Shown in pieces: positions 7,981-15,965 of a stretch of 64,000 nucleotides of DNA. The first letter of the stretch is position 1. Every line of letters starts with the position of its first letter. Position numbers and translations under genes: made by a program. The notes under the pieces were generated by a model. The model worked only from the letters and a program-made list of their open reading frames with translations. It did not search any database and was not told where the DNA came from. Origin of the DNA: [Zimmermannella] alba NBRC 15616 (GTDB taxonomy: Bacteria; Actinomycetota; Actinomycetes; Actinomycetales; Microbacteriaceae); contig NZ_BCSO01000001.1 in assembly GCF_001570905.1 (NCBI RefSeq), positions 124,001-188,000 of the forward strand. Direction: 5' to 3'.

Positions 7981-8709
7981 CTACTTGTCGAGGTTCGGGA
8001 TGATGGCATTCGCGCGACGCATCTTTTCCATCCGCGTTTCCACTCGCATCGTCTCGACCGAGGGGCCCTCGAGCATGGCGCACACGAGCGGCTCTCGCTG
8101 GGTGCCGGTGCCGAACGATGAGGTAATCCACACGCGCGGGGCGCTGCGCTCAAAGTGGAGCGAGAGGCTCAGCTTGCCATTTGCGAGGCGCGGCTCGTGG
8201 TACTTCGCGGGGTTGCCCGACAGGAACAGGTCAACGAGCTCCCCGCTTGCCTCTTTCGGGTAGTGGAACCAGAAGGTGCGTGAGTCGAGCGCCTCATTCG
8301 TTTCCGCCAGACGGAACTCGGTGCTGTATCGCTGCAGCATACGGACACCTGCGACAATGCCTACCACAGCGACGACCGCGAGCATGATCGGGATCATCGG
8401 GCCGAGGGGCTGCCGTTCCTCACCGCTCTGCATCTGGCTGAGGCTGCCGAAGAAGGTGTTGAAGTTGAGCAGGATCATGATGAAGGCCCCGATGCCAAAC
8501 AGGACGAACCCCAGCGCGACGACGCGCTTGCGGTCTGAGGTGCCAACCGCGAAGCGTTCGGGAAAGCGTGCGAGGGCAGGATCCATGCGGACAGCAGCAG
8601 GGTGGAGGTCCCCAACTTCGGCGAGGTCGGGGAGCTCGAGCTTCGCGCTGGTGTCCTGCGCAAATTCCTCGCTCGCGGCCGAGTCATCCTCGCGGCGGTG
8701 ACCAAACAT
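7981..8709 (-). CDS. Uncharacterised two-helix membrane protein
   Basis: I do not recognise a named family. The 242-aa product has an acidic N-terminus (about 65 residues), two transmembrane segments (VVALGFVLFGIGAFIMILLN and IPIMLAVVAVVGIVAGVRML, about residues 65-85 and 103-122), and a C-terminal soluble domain of about 115 residues rich in beta-strand pattern. There is no signal peptide, and both termini are probably cytoplasmic. The ATG at 8709 has GGAGG 6 nt upstream. It is convergent with tatB and divides the tatB-mrp neighbourhood together with the secreted protein gene that follows. No function can be assigned. Confidence 0.7.
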   Translation of the reverse strand: MFGHRREDDSAASEEFAQDTSAKLELPDLAEVGDLHPAAVRMDPALARFPERFAVGTSDRKRVVALGFVLFGIGAFIMILLNFNTFFGSLSQMQSGEERQPLGPMIPIMLAVVAVVGIVAGVRMLQRYSTEFRLAETNEALDSRTFWFHYPKEASGELVDLFLSGNPAKYHEPRLANGKLSLSLHFERSAPRVWITSSFGTGTQREPLVCAMLEGPSVETMRVETRMEKMRRANAIIPNLDK

Positions 8710-8863
8710 GGGGTGCCTCCGTTCGGCGCGGCATTGGGGACCGACGCCTCTTGGCAGCGTAGTCCTGCTCCTTCATGAGTAGGGCCTCGCTTGTGCAGCA
8801 GGCACAACTTCACGGGGCGTTGCGCGCACACATCCGTGGATGCTCGGAACCCGACACGCACAT

Positions 8864-8900
8864 GCCTCGGGCGGCCACGGAAACCGTGACCGCCCGAGGC
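8864..8900. terminator. Hairpin terminator of the surface protein gene
   Basis: A 17-bp stem with one mismatch (8864-8880 with 8884-8900) and an AAA loop lies 18 nt beyond the stop of the minus-strand gene at 8919. It most likely ends that transcript. Confidence 0.8.
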
Positions 8901-8918
8901 GTGTGGTGCGGTGAGCTG

Positions 8919-11441
8919 CTAGGCGTTGCGACGGCGAGCGGCGATTGAGCCGAGGCCGAGGAGGCCAAGGGCGAACGCGGCGATACCGGCTGCCACACCG
9001 AGGTCAGCACCGGTGCCTGCGAGGTCGTTGCCAGCGGCTTCTTCGGCTGCGGGCGTCTCGGCGGCGGGGGTGTCGCTCGGTGTTGTCGATGCAGTCGGTG
9101 CCGGCGTTGCGGTGGCCGGCTGCTCGATGCCGAAGACCTCAGCTTCGGTGCCGATGCAACGGAACACCGTCTCGCCGGTGGCGTCCTTGAGGCCGTCGTT
9201 GTCGGTGACGATGCACACCTGGCCGTCGCCGCGGACCGTCATGCCCTCAAGCTTTTCCTGGGTCCAGCCGTTCGTCGACTGGAGCACCGGAAGCGCGTCG
9301 AAGGCGAGGGTCTTCTTGGCTGCGATGACCTGGTTCGCGCCGGTGCCGAAGTCGGGAACCTCGACCGTGTAGAGGCGCTTGGCGGTCGCGTTCGGGCCGT
9401 TGAGTTTGTCGCGCTCAATGACCGCGAGGCGGCCGTCCGAGAGCATCGTGATCTCGGAGAGACCCATCCAGTCGCCAGCCACCGAGGTGGGCTCGAGCTC
9501 GTACTGAATCCAGTTCCAGGTACCAGTCACCGTGTTGTACTGACCGATGCGGGTCGTGTTCTCACCCTCGAGGGCAGCGAGCGGCTTGGCCGTCGGGTCC
9601 TGCCAGAGCGGACGCTGGATGGCGACGTAGAGGAGCTCTTCGCCCTGGGCGTTCGTCGTAGCGGTGATGCCTTCGAAGCCCCACTTGCCGATGTGTGCGC
9701 TCACCTCTGCCGGGAGGGCAATCGTGTCGAGCGTCTTGCCTGCGGCGTCGGTGCGGACGATGAGGTTCTCGGCACCCGTTGCACCCTCCGAGGCGAGCCA
9801 GAAGCCGCCGTCCGGGCGAGCGTAGAGGCCTTCGATGTCGTACTTGGCAGGGGTGCCATCCGCGTTCGTGACCTCGATGACGCGGTCGATGACAGCCGGC
9901 GATGCGGTCGATGCGATCGAGTAGATGCGGCTCGTCTTGAGTGCGATGTCCGAGGCGGCGTAGAGGCGGCTGGCATCAGCCGGGTCAGCCGAGAGCGCAC
10001 CAAGTGCGCTCCAGCCGATCGGCATGCCGTTCGCGTCCGGGCCCGAGACGATGCTCGCCTGGCCGTCGTTCGTGGCGCCGATCTGGAAGATGTTCACCGA
10101 AGCGCGCACACCAACCGAGGCGTCATCCGTCTCGCTCGAGACCACGAGCATGTTGCGCGACTCGATGGGGAGGATGCCCTCGGGGCCGTTCGTGGTGAAG
10201 AGCGTCTGCACGAACTTCGGCGAGGCGGGGTTCGTCATGTCGTAGACGGCGACGAAGTTCGAGCGCTCCGAGGCGACAAAGGCGTAGCGGACACCGTTCA
10301 TGGTTGCCATGGCGATGCCTTCAGGCTCGGTGCCCTTCTTGCCAGCGCGCGAGTCGTTGTAGAGGCCGTATTCGACGGCGAGCTGCTCGAAGCTGCCGTC
10401 AGCGTCCCAGAGGACCTCGCCGCTCGGCGAGAAGACGGTCCAGCCGCGGCTGCCGCCCTTCCAGTCGCCTTCGTTGGCGGTTGCGAGGTGCGTGTCGTCG
10501 ACCCAGCCGATGGCGTCGGGCTCGCGGGAAGCGGTGACCGTTTCGGTGAGCGAGATCTTGCCGTCCTTGGTGGCGTCAACGTTCGTTGCGGTGGCTTGTC
10601 CAGCGCTCCACACATTCGTGATCTGCTTCGTGTTGAGGTCGATGATCGCGACGCCGTTGTTCTCCTGGAGCGTGACGGCGAGCTGGTTCTTCGAGTTGAT
10701 CGAGACGTACTCGGGCTCCGGGTCTTCCGGCGAGACGAGGCCAGCTGCGGCGACGATCGGGAGGGGCGCGCCCGAGGCATCGAGGAAGTTGATCGGGGTC
10801 GGCGTCCACGTGCTCGGGGCGCCGACGGTGAGGTCGAGGGTCTGGACGAAGCCGCCCGGGAGTTGGGGAAGGCCACCGTTGACGTCTGCGCGGTTTTCGT
10901 CGCGCTGGTTCTCCATGGCGATCGCAACCTTGCCGTCGTGCGAGATCGCGATCGAGTCAGGCTGGCCGCCGAGGTCAATCGAGGCGACGCGGGTGCGGTC
11001 ACTCACGCGGAGAACGTCAACACGGCCCTTCGGGTTGGGGAAGTCGCCGCCAGTCTCGTCGATGACGACGAGCACGTAGTCGCCGTACGCGGCGACCGAG
11101 GTCGGCTGGTCGTCGGCGTGGCCGAGCTCGGCGAGCGAGACCGTGCCGAGACCCTGCGGTGCGGCCGGGGTCGAGATGTCGAGGAAACCGATGCGCTTGC
11201 CAGCAGCATCCGTGTAGATAACCGTGTTGCCATCGGGCGTGACCGTGGAAATCTCCGCGACCGTTTCGGCTGCCGGGTCAACACCGGCGGGCACATTGAG
11301 GTACACGGGGTACGTGGCGGTGCGTTCAAAGAGCTGCGGGGTGCCGGCCGCAACAGCCGGAAACGTGGGGGACGCGACGGCCGCGAACGAGAGGCTTGCG
11401 ATGGCAAGGGCGGCTGCCGGGGCGAAACGCTGGAATCGCAT
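8919..11441 (-). CDS. Secreted, cell-wall-anchored phytase/esterase-like beta-propeller protein
   Basis: The 840-aa precursor starts with a signal peptide (MRFQRFAPAAALAIASLSFA, cleaved near AVA). The first half has repeated strands typical of the choice-of-anchor I beta-propeller fold (VSLAELGHADDQPTSVA, GQPDSIAISHDGKVAIAMEN). The second half matches the esterase-like-activity-of-phytase domain (DIEGLYARPDGGFWLASEG, WGFEGITAT, MLSDGRLAVIERDK). After a Thr/Ala/Pro/Glu linker comes LAGTG, a hydrophobic helix and RRRNA, a sorting signal of the LAxTG type used by class E sortases. It probably acts on phosphoesters at the cell surface; the substrate is unknown. The ATG at 11441 has AGGAG upstream. 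Confidence 0.85.
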   Translation of the reverse strand: MRFQRFAPAAALAIASLSFAAVASPTFPAVAAGTPQLFERTATYPVYLNVPAGVDPAAETVAEISTVTPDGNTVIYTDAAGKRIGFLDISTPAAPQGLGTVSLAELGHADDQPTSVAAYGDYVLVVIDETGGDFPNPKGRVDVLRVSDRTRVASIDLGGQPDSIAISHDGKVAIAMENQRDENRADVNGGLPQLPGGFVQTLDLTVGAPSTWTPTPINFLDASGAPLPIVAAAGLVSPEDPEPEYVSINSKNQLAVTLQENNGVAIIDLNTKQITNVWSAGQATATNVDATKDGKISLTETVTASREPDAIGWVDDTHLATANEGDWKGGSRGWTVFSPSGEVLWDADGSFEQLAVEYGLYNDSRAGKKGTEPEGIAMATMNGVRYAFVASERSNFVAVYDMTNPASPKFVQTLFTTNGPEGILPIESRNMLVVSSETDDASVGVRASVNIFQIGATNDGQASIVSGPDANGMPIGWSALGALSADPADASRLYAASDIALKTSRIYSIASTASPAVIDRVIEVTNADGTPAKYDIEGLYARPDGGFWLASEGATGAENLIVRTDAAGKTLDTIALPAEVSAHIGKWGFEGITATTNAQGEELLYVAIQRPLWQDPTAKPLAALEGENTTRIGQYNTVTGTWNWIQYELEPTSVAGDWMGLSEITMLSDGRLAVIERDKLNGPNATAKRLYTVEVPDFGTGANQVIAAKKTLAFDALPVLQSTNGWTQEKLEGMTVRGDGQVCIVTDNDGLKDATGETVFRCIGTEAEVFGIEQPATATPAPTASTTPSDTPAAETPAAEEAAGNDLAGTGADLGVAAGIAAFALGLLGLGSIAARRRNA

Positions 11442-11592
11442 GAAGGCTCCTGCTGTCTGGGGGTGACAATGCATCCGAACAGCAGCAGTGCTCAAACTTG
11501 GGAGGGGAACGCACCTGCGAATGTGCCCGGAATAGCGCCCAGACTGGCCCACGCGAATGAACACGAGGTAGCCAAAACAGAGGCAGAACGGG

Positions 11593-12786
11593 CTAGTTGA
11601 GGCTCAGCGGAAGCGCACGACCGGCAAGGCCCCGCTTCGCGCGCGCAAGCGTCCGTGCAGCGGCGGTGAGCGCCTGGGCGGAGGCAGCCTCCGGGTGGGC
11701 GAGCACGTGCGGAATGCCCGCATCGCCATCCGTGCGCAACAGCTCGTCGAGGGGCACCTCGGCGAGGAGCGGAACAGGGGAGGGATGCCCCTCCTGCGTC
11801 TCAAGCGACAGGCGTTCCGCGACGCGGGCGCCGCCGCCCTCACCAAATACGGCAAAGCGGGAACCGTCGGGCATCTGCATGGGTGACATCGTCTCGATGA
11901 CACCGACCACGCGCTGACCGGTCTTGCGGGCCAGCGCACCAGATCGCCAGGCAACCTCGGCAGCGGCATCCTGCGGAGTCGTCACGACGACCACCTCGGC
12001 ATTCGGCAGAAGCTGTCCCAGCGAGATCGCGACATCACCGGTTCCCGGTGGGAGATCGACGAGCAGGACATCGAGGTCGCCAAAGTGGACGTCACGCAGG
12101 AACTGCTCGAGCGTGCGGTGCAGCATCGGGCCGCGCCAGGCAACGACGCCGCCGTGCTGCTCATTGTCGCCCAGGAACATGCCGATCGAGATGACCTTCA
12201 CACCGTGGATGATCGGCGGAAGGATGAGCTCGCCCACGCGAGTCGGTCGGGCCGACCCTGTCTCGCTCTTCGCGTCAGCGTCGTCACCAGCGAGCCCCAT
12301 GAGGCCCGGGATGGAAAATCCGTGTACGTCTGCATCCACGAGTCCGACGAGCAGGCCGTCAGCGGCAAACTGCGCCGCGAGGTTTGCCGTCACCGTTGAC
12401 TTGCCGACGCCGCCCTTGCCGCTCGTGACGGCAATGACGCGGGTGAGGGAGTCTTTTCCGAAGGGATGCTGCTTCGGGCGTGCCCCGCGCAGCTTTGACA
12501 CGAGCGCGGCGCGCTGCTCGGGCGTCATCACGCCAATCTCAAGCTCATACTCGCCGGCGGGCACAACCGTTTCGATGGCCTGACGCACTGCTGCTTCGAT
12601 GCGTGCGGCAGCCGGGCAGCCCACAATCGTGAGCCGAATCTCGACACTCGCGCGCATGCCATCGGCTCGCGGCGGGGCGAACTCATCGACTCGCTCCACC
12701 ATGCCGAGTTCGGTGATGGGGCGGCGAAGCTCCGGATCGCTGACGGTCGCGAGCGCTCGCCAGAGGGTCGAATCGGGGTTAGTCAC
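11593..12786 (-). CDS. mrp: Mrp/NBP35-type P-loop ATPase (Fe-S cluster carrier)
   Basis: The 397-aa product has an N-terminal DUF59/MIP18 domain (about residues 1-95, with GCPAAARIEAAV) and a C-terminal P-loop domain. The deviant Walker A is VTSGKGGVGKST, followed by VDADVHGFSIPGLMG and LLVDLPPGTGDVA, all classic for Mrp. The usual CxxC that binds the cluster in ApbC/Nbp35 is not seen near the expected MSPMQMPDG segment, which is common in actinobacterial Mrp proteins. The start is GTG at 12786; it overlaps the end of the upstream DUF1003 gene by 8 nt, so translation is coupled. It is third in a tight minus-strand operon with the CBS and DUF1003 genes. Confidence 0.92.
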   Translation of the reverse strand: MTNPDSTLWRALATVSDPELRRPITELGMVERVDEFAPPRADGMRASVEIRLTIVGCPAAARIEAAVRQAIETVVPAGEYELEIGVMTPEQRAALVSKLRGARPKQHPFGKDSLTRVIAVTSGKGGVGKSTVTANLAAQFAADGLLVGLVDADVHGFSIPGLMGLAGDDADAKSETGSARPTRVGELILPPIIHGVKVISIGMFLGDNEQHGGVVAWRGPMLHRTLEQFLRDVHFGDLDVLLVDLPPGTGDVAISLGQLLPNAEVVVVTTPQDAAAEVAWRSGALARKTGQRVVGVIETMSPMQMPDGSRFAVFGEGGGARVAERLSLETQEGHPSPVPLLAEVPLDELLRTDGDAGIPHVLAHPEAASAQALTAAARTLARAKRGLAGRALPLSLN

Positions 12787-13414
12787 GGTCGCGCATCCTT
12801 CGTCGTGATGCCTCGCGGCGTTCGAGAATGGCTCGTGCTGCGTCCGTGCCGGATGCGGCGGCGGGCTCCTCGTCGTCATCGTCTTCATCGAGCTCCTCGA
12901 TGTCCTCGAGAAGGGCACGCAGCTCGGCGCGGATGAAGTCCTTCGTCGCCATGTCCTTCACAAGGATGCGGAGGGCCACGATCTCGCGCGCGAGGTATTC
13001 GAGGTCAGCGGTATTGCGTTCGGCACGCTGACGGTCCTGCTCAATCTGGACGCGGTCTCGGTCATCCTGCCGGTTCTGCGCGAGAAGCAGCATAGGCGCG
13101 GCGTAGGAGGCCTGCAGTGAGAGCATGAGCGTGAGCGCGGTGAAGCCAATGTCGGCGGAGTCAAAGCGCCAGGCTTCGGGCGCGACCGAGTTCCACGTCA
13201 TCCAGATGGTCACGAAGATCGTGAGGATGATGAGGAACATGGACGTGCCCATGCCGCGGGCGACCGCCTCCATGGCGCGACCGAGGCGGTCACTCGGCTC
13301 GCGCTCCTTGTCACGGTCGCGATCGCGGGAACGGGCACGCCAGCGTCGACGCGATTCAGACTTGGGCGTTGCCGCGAGTTCCTCGTCGAAATCACGCGAT
13401 TCAGTGGCCGCCAT
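12779..13414 (-). CDS. DUF1003 membrane protein
   Basis: The 211-aa protein has a basic, Arg-rich N-terminus, then two transmembrane helices (MFLIILTIFVTIWMTWNS and GFTALTLMLSLQASYAAPML) joined by a short loop, then a coiled-coil stretch (QNRQDDRDRVQIEQDRQRAE) and a strongly acidic end. This order, with NRQ..RDR following the second helix, is the DUF1003 family signature. The function is unknown. It overlaps the upstream CBS-domain gene by 14 nt and mrp by 8 nt, so the three are one translation-coupled operon, the same order as near Rv1231c in M. tuberculosis (from memory). The ATG at 13414 follows a GA-rich ribosome site. Confidence 0.88.
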   Translation of the reverse strand: MAATESRDFDEELAATPKSESRRRWRARSRDRDRDKEREPSDRLGRAMEAVARGMGTSMFLIILTIFVTIWMTWNSVAPEAWRFDSADIGFTALTLMLSLQASYAAPMLLLAQNRQDDRDRVQIEQDRQRAERNTADLEYLAREIVALRILVKDMATKDFIRAELRALLEDIEELDEDDDDEEPAAASGTDAARAILERREASRRRMRDRD

Positions 13415-14747
13415 GTGCACCCCCCTCACGCTGGTGGGGTCCACCAGCCGCGTGGCTGCCGCCGCGCGGGGCACGACCGATGAGGCGCGGAGCCTGCGCT
13501 GGGTTCTTCTGCTGGCGGTTCGGTGACCGCCAGTCGGCCGGCAGGATGTGGTCAAGGACGTCGTCGACCGTGATCGCGCCGACGAGACGGTGCTCCTCGT
13601 CCACGACCGCGAGGGCCATGAGGTCGTAGCTTGCGAGCACGCGGCTCACCTCGGCATCCGGCGTCTCGGTGCGGACCGGCTCCGAGCTTCGGTCGAGGAT
13701 TGTGCCGATCGTCTCGTGTGGAGGGTGACGCAGCAGCCGCTGGAAGTGGACGATGCCGAGGAAGCGTCCCGTTGGCGGTTCATACGGCGACATCGTGACG
13801 AAGACGGTCGTCGCGAGGGCCGCCGGAAGCTCCTTTTCACGGATGATCGCGAGCACTTCGGCAATGGTCGTGTCTTGCGAGACGATGACCGGGTCGGTTG
13901 TCATGAGACCACCGGCCGTGTTCGGCGCGAACTCGAGGAGCATGCGCACGTCTTCGGCCTCTTCTGGCTCCATGAGTTCGAGGAGCTGCTCGGTGCGTTC
14001 GGCGTCAAGACGGGCGACAAGGTCGGCTGCGTCGTCAGGCTGCATCCGGTCGAGGACGTCGGCGGCGTGCTGATCGTCGAGGTGCTCGATGATCGCGACC
14101 TGGTCCTCTTCGTACATTTCCTCGAGGACGTCCGCGAGGCGCTCGTCGGGGAGCTCGGCCGCAACCTCGTACATGCGGTTACGGGGGAGTTCGAGGAGCG
14201 TCGTCGCAAGGTCGGAGGGGCGCATTTCGGAGTGCGCGGTGAGGAAGGCAGTCGCCGAGTGGTCGCCCTCGATGCTGAGGTCGATCTCGAGCTCGTCCCA
14301 GGTGGCGTAGCGCGAGGGTGCCTTGCCGAAGAACGAGGCGCCCTTGCGGGGGAGACGCAGGAAGAGCTGCCCGACGTTCCAGTCGTCGGCATCATCCTGC
14401 TCGATCGAGACGTCATCGATCGTGCCCGCACCGCTGCCGTCGGCAAAGGTGACGCGGCGACCAATGATCTCGCCGATGAGACGGACCTCTTCACCGCGCT
14501 GCTCAAAGCGGCGAAGATCCACGACGCCGTCGGCGATGATCTGCGCGGAACCGATCGAGGTGATCTGCTTGATCGGGATGAAGATCTGACGCTTGCCCGG
14601 CACCTCAACCGCGAGGCCGTTCACGCGCGGCGCATGAGCGGCGCGGAACACGACAATGACATCCCTGACCTTGCCAATCCGCAGGCCGTCGGGATCAAAG
14701 ACGCCGCAATTTGCCAGGCGGGCAACAAAGACCTTCGAGACGCTCAC
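13401..14747 (-). CDS. MgtE N-domain/CBS-pair protein with PRC-barrel start, lacking membrane helices
   Basis: The 448-aa product has three parts. Residues 1-165 have PRC-barrel-like repeats. Residues 180-290 are the MgtE intracellular N domain, with EDQVAIIEHLDDQHAADVLDRM-type repeats. Residues 290-420 are a CBS pair (AGGLMTTDPVIVSQD and DLMALAVVDEEHRLVGAI). In the transporter MgtE these domains sense magnesium, but the transmembrane channel is missing here, so the protein is more likely a soluble sensor or regulator. The C-terminus is rich in Gly/His. The start is GTG at 14747, 6 nt after TAGCCT, and is likely leaderless. First gene of the operon with DUF1003 and mrp. Confidence 0.88.
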   Translation of the reverse strand: MSVSKVFVARLANCGVFDPDGLRIGKVRDVIVVFRAAHAPRVNGLAVEVPGKRQIFIPIKQITSIGSAQIIADGVVDLRRFEQRGEEVRLIGEIIGRRVTFADGSGAGTIDDVSIEQDDADDWNVGQLFLRLPRKGASFFGKAPSRYATWDELEIDLSIEGDHSATAFLTAHSEMRPSDLATTLLELPRNRMYEVAAELPDERLADVLEEMYEEDQVAIIEHLDDQHAADVLDRMQPDDAADLVARLDAERTEQLLELMEPEEAEDVRMLLEFAPNTAGGLMTTDPVIVSQDTTIAEVLAIIREKELPAALATTVFVTMSPYEPPTGRFLGIVHFQRLLRHPPHETIGTILDRSSEPVRTETPDAEVSRVLASYDLMALAVVDEEHRLVGAITVDDVLDHILPADWRSPNRQQKNPAQAPRLIGRAPRGGSHAAGGPHQREGGAHGGH

Positions 14748-14753
14748 TGGTCA

Positions 14754-14759
14754 AGGCTA
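14754..14759 (-). promoter_or_regulatory. -10 element of the CBS-DUF1003-mrp operon
   Basis: TAGCCT on the minus strand is followed by exactly 6 nt and the GTG start at 14747. No ribosome-binding site is present, consistent with a leaderless mRNA. Confidence 0.55.
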
Positions 14760-14871
14760 ACGCGTGCCTTCGCGAGCGCGGTGTGTGCCGGGATCGACGG
14801 CGCTTCGTGCCAGCAGCGAACACCGCCCGCGCTCGCGGGCATCTTGCGGTGCTCCTTGGCAGGATGGAGAC

Positions 14872-15585
14872 ATGAGTTCTGCCGCCAATCGTCGCGCCGG
14901 TCGCCGTGCGCCTCGCATCCCCGAGGGCGAGCGTGTCGCTGCCTTCACCGACTACGAGGCCGCACGCAAGGCGGTCATGACGCTTGCCGAGGCGGATTTC
15001 CCGATCAAACGGGTGAGCATCATCGGCAGCGATCTCACGAGCGTCGAGCGGATCACCGGCATGGTGACAGCTGGCCGGGCCGCCGGCTCTGGCCTCATGA
15101 CTGGCCTCATGCTCGGCATGTTTGCGGGGCTTGTGTCGCTCATCGTCAACCCCGGTATTGAACTCATGAGTCTGCTCGCGATGGGTCTCATCGCGGTTGG
15201 CGTGGGTGTGCTCTGGAGCGTTGTGAGCTACCTCGCGAGCCCCTCGAAGCGCAACTATACGAGCGTCATGCAGACGATCCCGAAGCGATTCGAGCTTGTC
15301 GTCCCGGCCGGGGATGTCGCGGAAGCCCGCCGCCACCTGGGTGCGCTCGCGCTTCGACCGGAGGTGCCCGTCACGCCGACGATGACCATGCCGGTGGCAG
15401 GTACCGAGTCCGCCCAGCCTGCGCAGAACGTCCCGGATGCTGCTCCCGTGGCGCCGATCCCGCACGGGGCCACAGCCACCGATGCTACGCCCGCGCGGCC
15501 TCGCACCTACGGCGAAGCACAAGACGAACTCAAGCGTCAGGAAGCGCTCCGCGCAGCACCCCGCGACCGCGACGCCGCGAACTAG
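14872..15585 (+). CDS. General stress protein (YflT/17M-like) with glycine-zipper membrane segment
   Basis: The 237-aa protein opens with RIPEGERVAAFTDYEAARKAV..L, FPIKRVSIIGSDL, the typical start of the general stress protein 17M family. Two hydrophobic segments with Gly/Met spacing follow (GSGLMTGLMLGMFAGLVSLI and MSLLAMGLIAVGVGVLWSVV). The last 90 residues are Ala/Pro/Thr-rich and probably disordered. The role is unknown beyond association with envelope stress. ATG 14872 is chosen because it begins family similarity and has a GGATGGAGA purine run upstream. The gene diverges from the CBS operon, matching the Rv1232c-Rv1234 arrangement from memory. Confidence 0.78.
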   Translation: MSSAANRRAGRRAPRIPEGERVAAFTDYEAARKAVMTLAEADFPIKRVSIIGSDLTSVERITGMVTAGRAAGSGLMTGLMLGMFAGLVSLIVNPGIELMSLLAMGLIAVGVGVLWSVVSYLASPSKRNYTSVMQTIPKRFELVVPAGDVAEARRHLGALALRPEVPVTPTMTMPVAGTESAQPAQNVPDAAPVAPIPHGATATDATPARPRTYGEAQDELKRQEALRAAPRDRDAAN

Positions 15586-15609
15586 AGCGCTTCGCGACGG
15601 GCGACGTGC

Positions 15610-15864
15610 CTATCGCAGAATCGACGCAAGCTTGTTGCCGCGCGCGAGTTCGTCCACGAGCTTGTCCATCCAGCGGATCTGCTGGGTGAGCGGATCCTCA
15701 ACCTCTTCGACTCGGATGCCACACACGACACCCGTGATGAGTTCAGCCCGCTTGGTTATTGCGGGCACCTTCGCGAAGAACGCCTCGAGGGTCCGGCGCT
15801 TGCGCTCAACCTTCGGCACGTACAGCGAATAGATGTCGGCGAAGGGATAAGCGTAGAGGCGCAA
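15610..15864 (-). pseudogene. DUF2200 gene with an internal deletion (probable remnant)
   Basis: The 84-aa frame aligns at both ends with the DUF2200 family as I remember it: FADIYSLYVPKVERKRRT at the start and LITGVVCGIRVEEVEDPL..IRWMDKLVDELA at the end. Intact members are about 115 aa, and the missing part is the middle (the EVDEII-WLTGY helix and following residues), about 28 residues lost in frame around 15787-15792. The frame starts only with a TTG, 2 codons after an in-frame stop; an out-of-frame ATG lies just upstream, so a start-proximal frameshift is also possible. It may be a dead gene or a trimmed functional form. It converges on the stress-protein gene with a 24-nt gap. Confidence 0.55.
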
Positions 15865-15911
15865 GATTCATGCCGCTATTCTCGCCTGTGCTCGCGGCGT
15901 CCCGCAGCCGA

Positions 15912-15950
15912 AAGCGCTGGGGCGCAGCGAGAAACTGCACCCCAGCGCTT
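15912..15950. terminator. Terminator of the aminopeptidase P gene
   Basis: A 16-bp stem with one mismatch (15912-15927 with 15935-15950) lies 16 nt past the stop of the minus-strand pepP gene. On that strand it is a typical GC-rich terminator. Confidence 0.75.
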
Positions 15951-15965
15951 CTCTCGGCAGGCTCG

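Noticed and set aside
9693-11600. 635-codon plus-strand frame opposite the surface protein
   Set aside because: Composition is a shadow of the phytase-like gene on the other strand; no motifs and no promoter or ribosome site.
12787-12918. Longer mrp start at 12918
   Set aside because: The extra 44 residues are an out-of-frame overlap with the acidic end of the DUF1003 gene and have no Mrp similarity.
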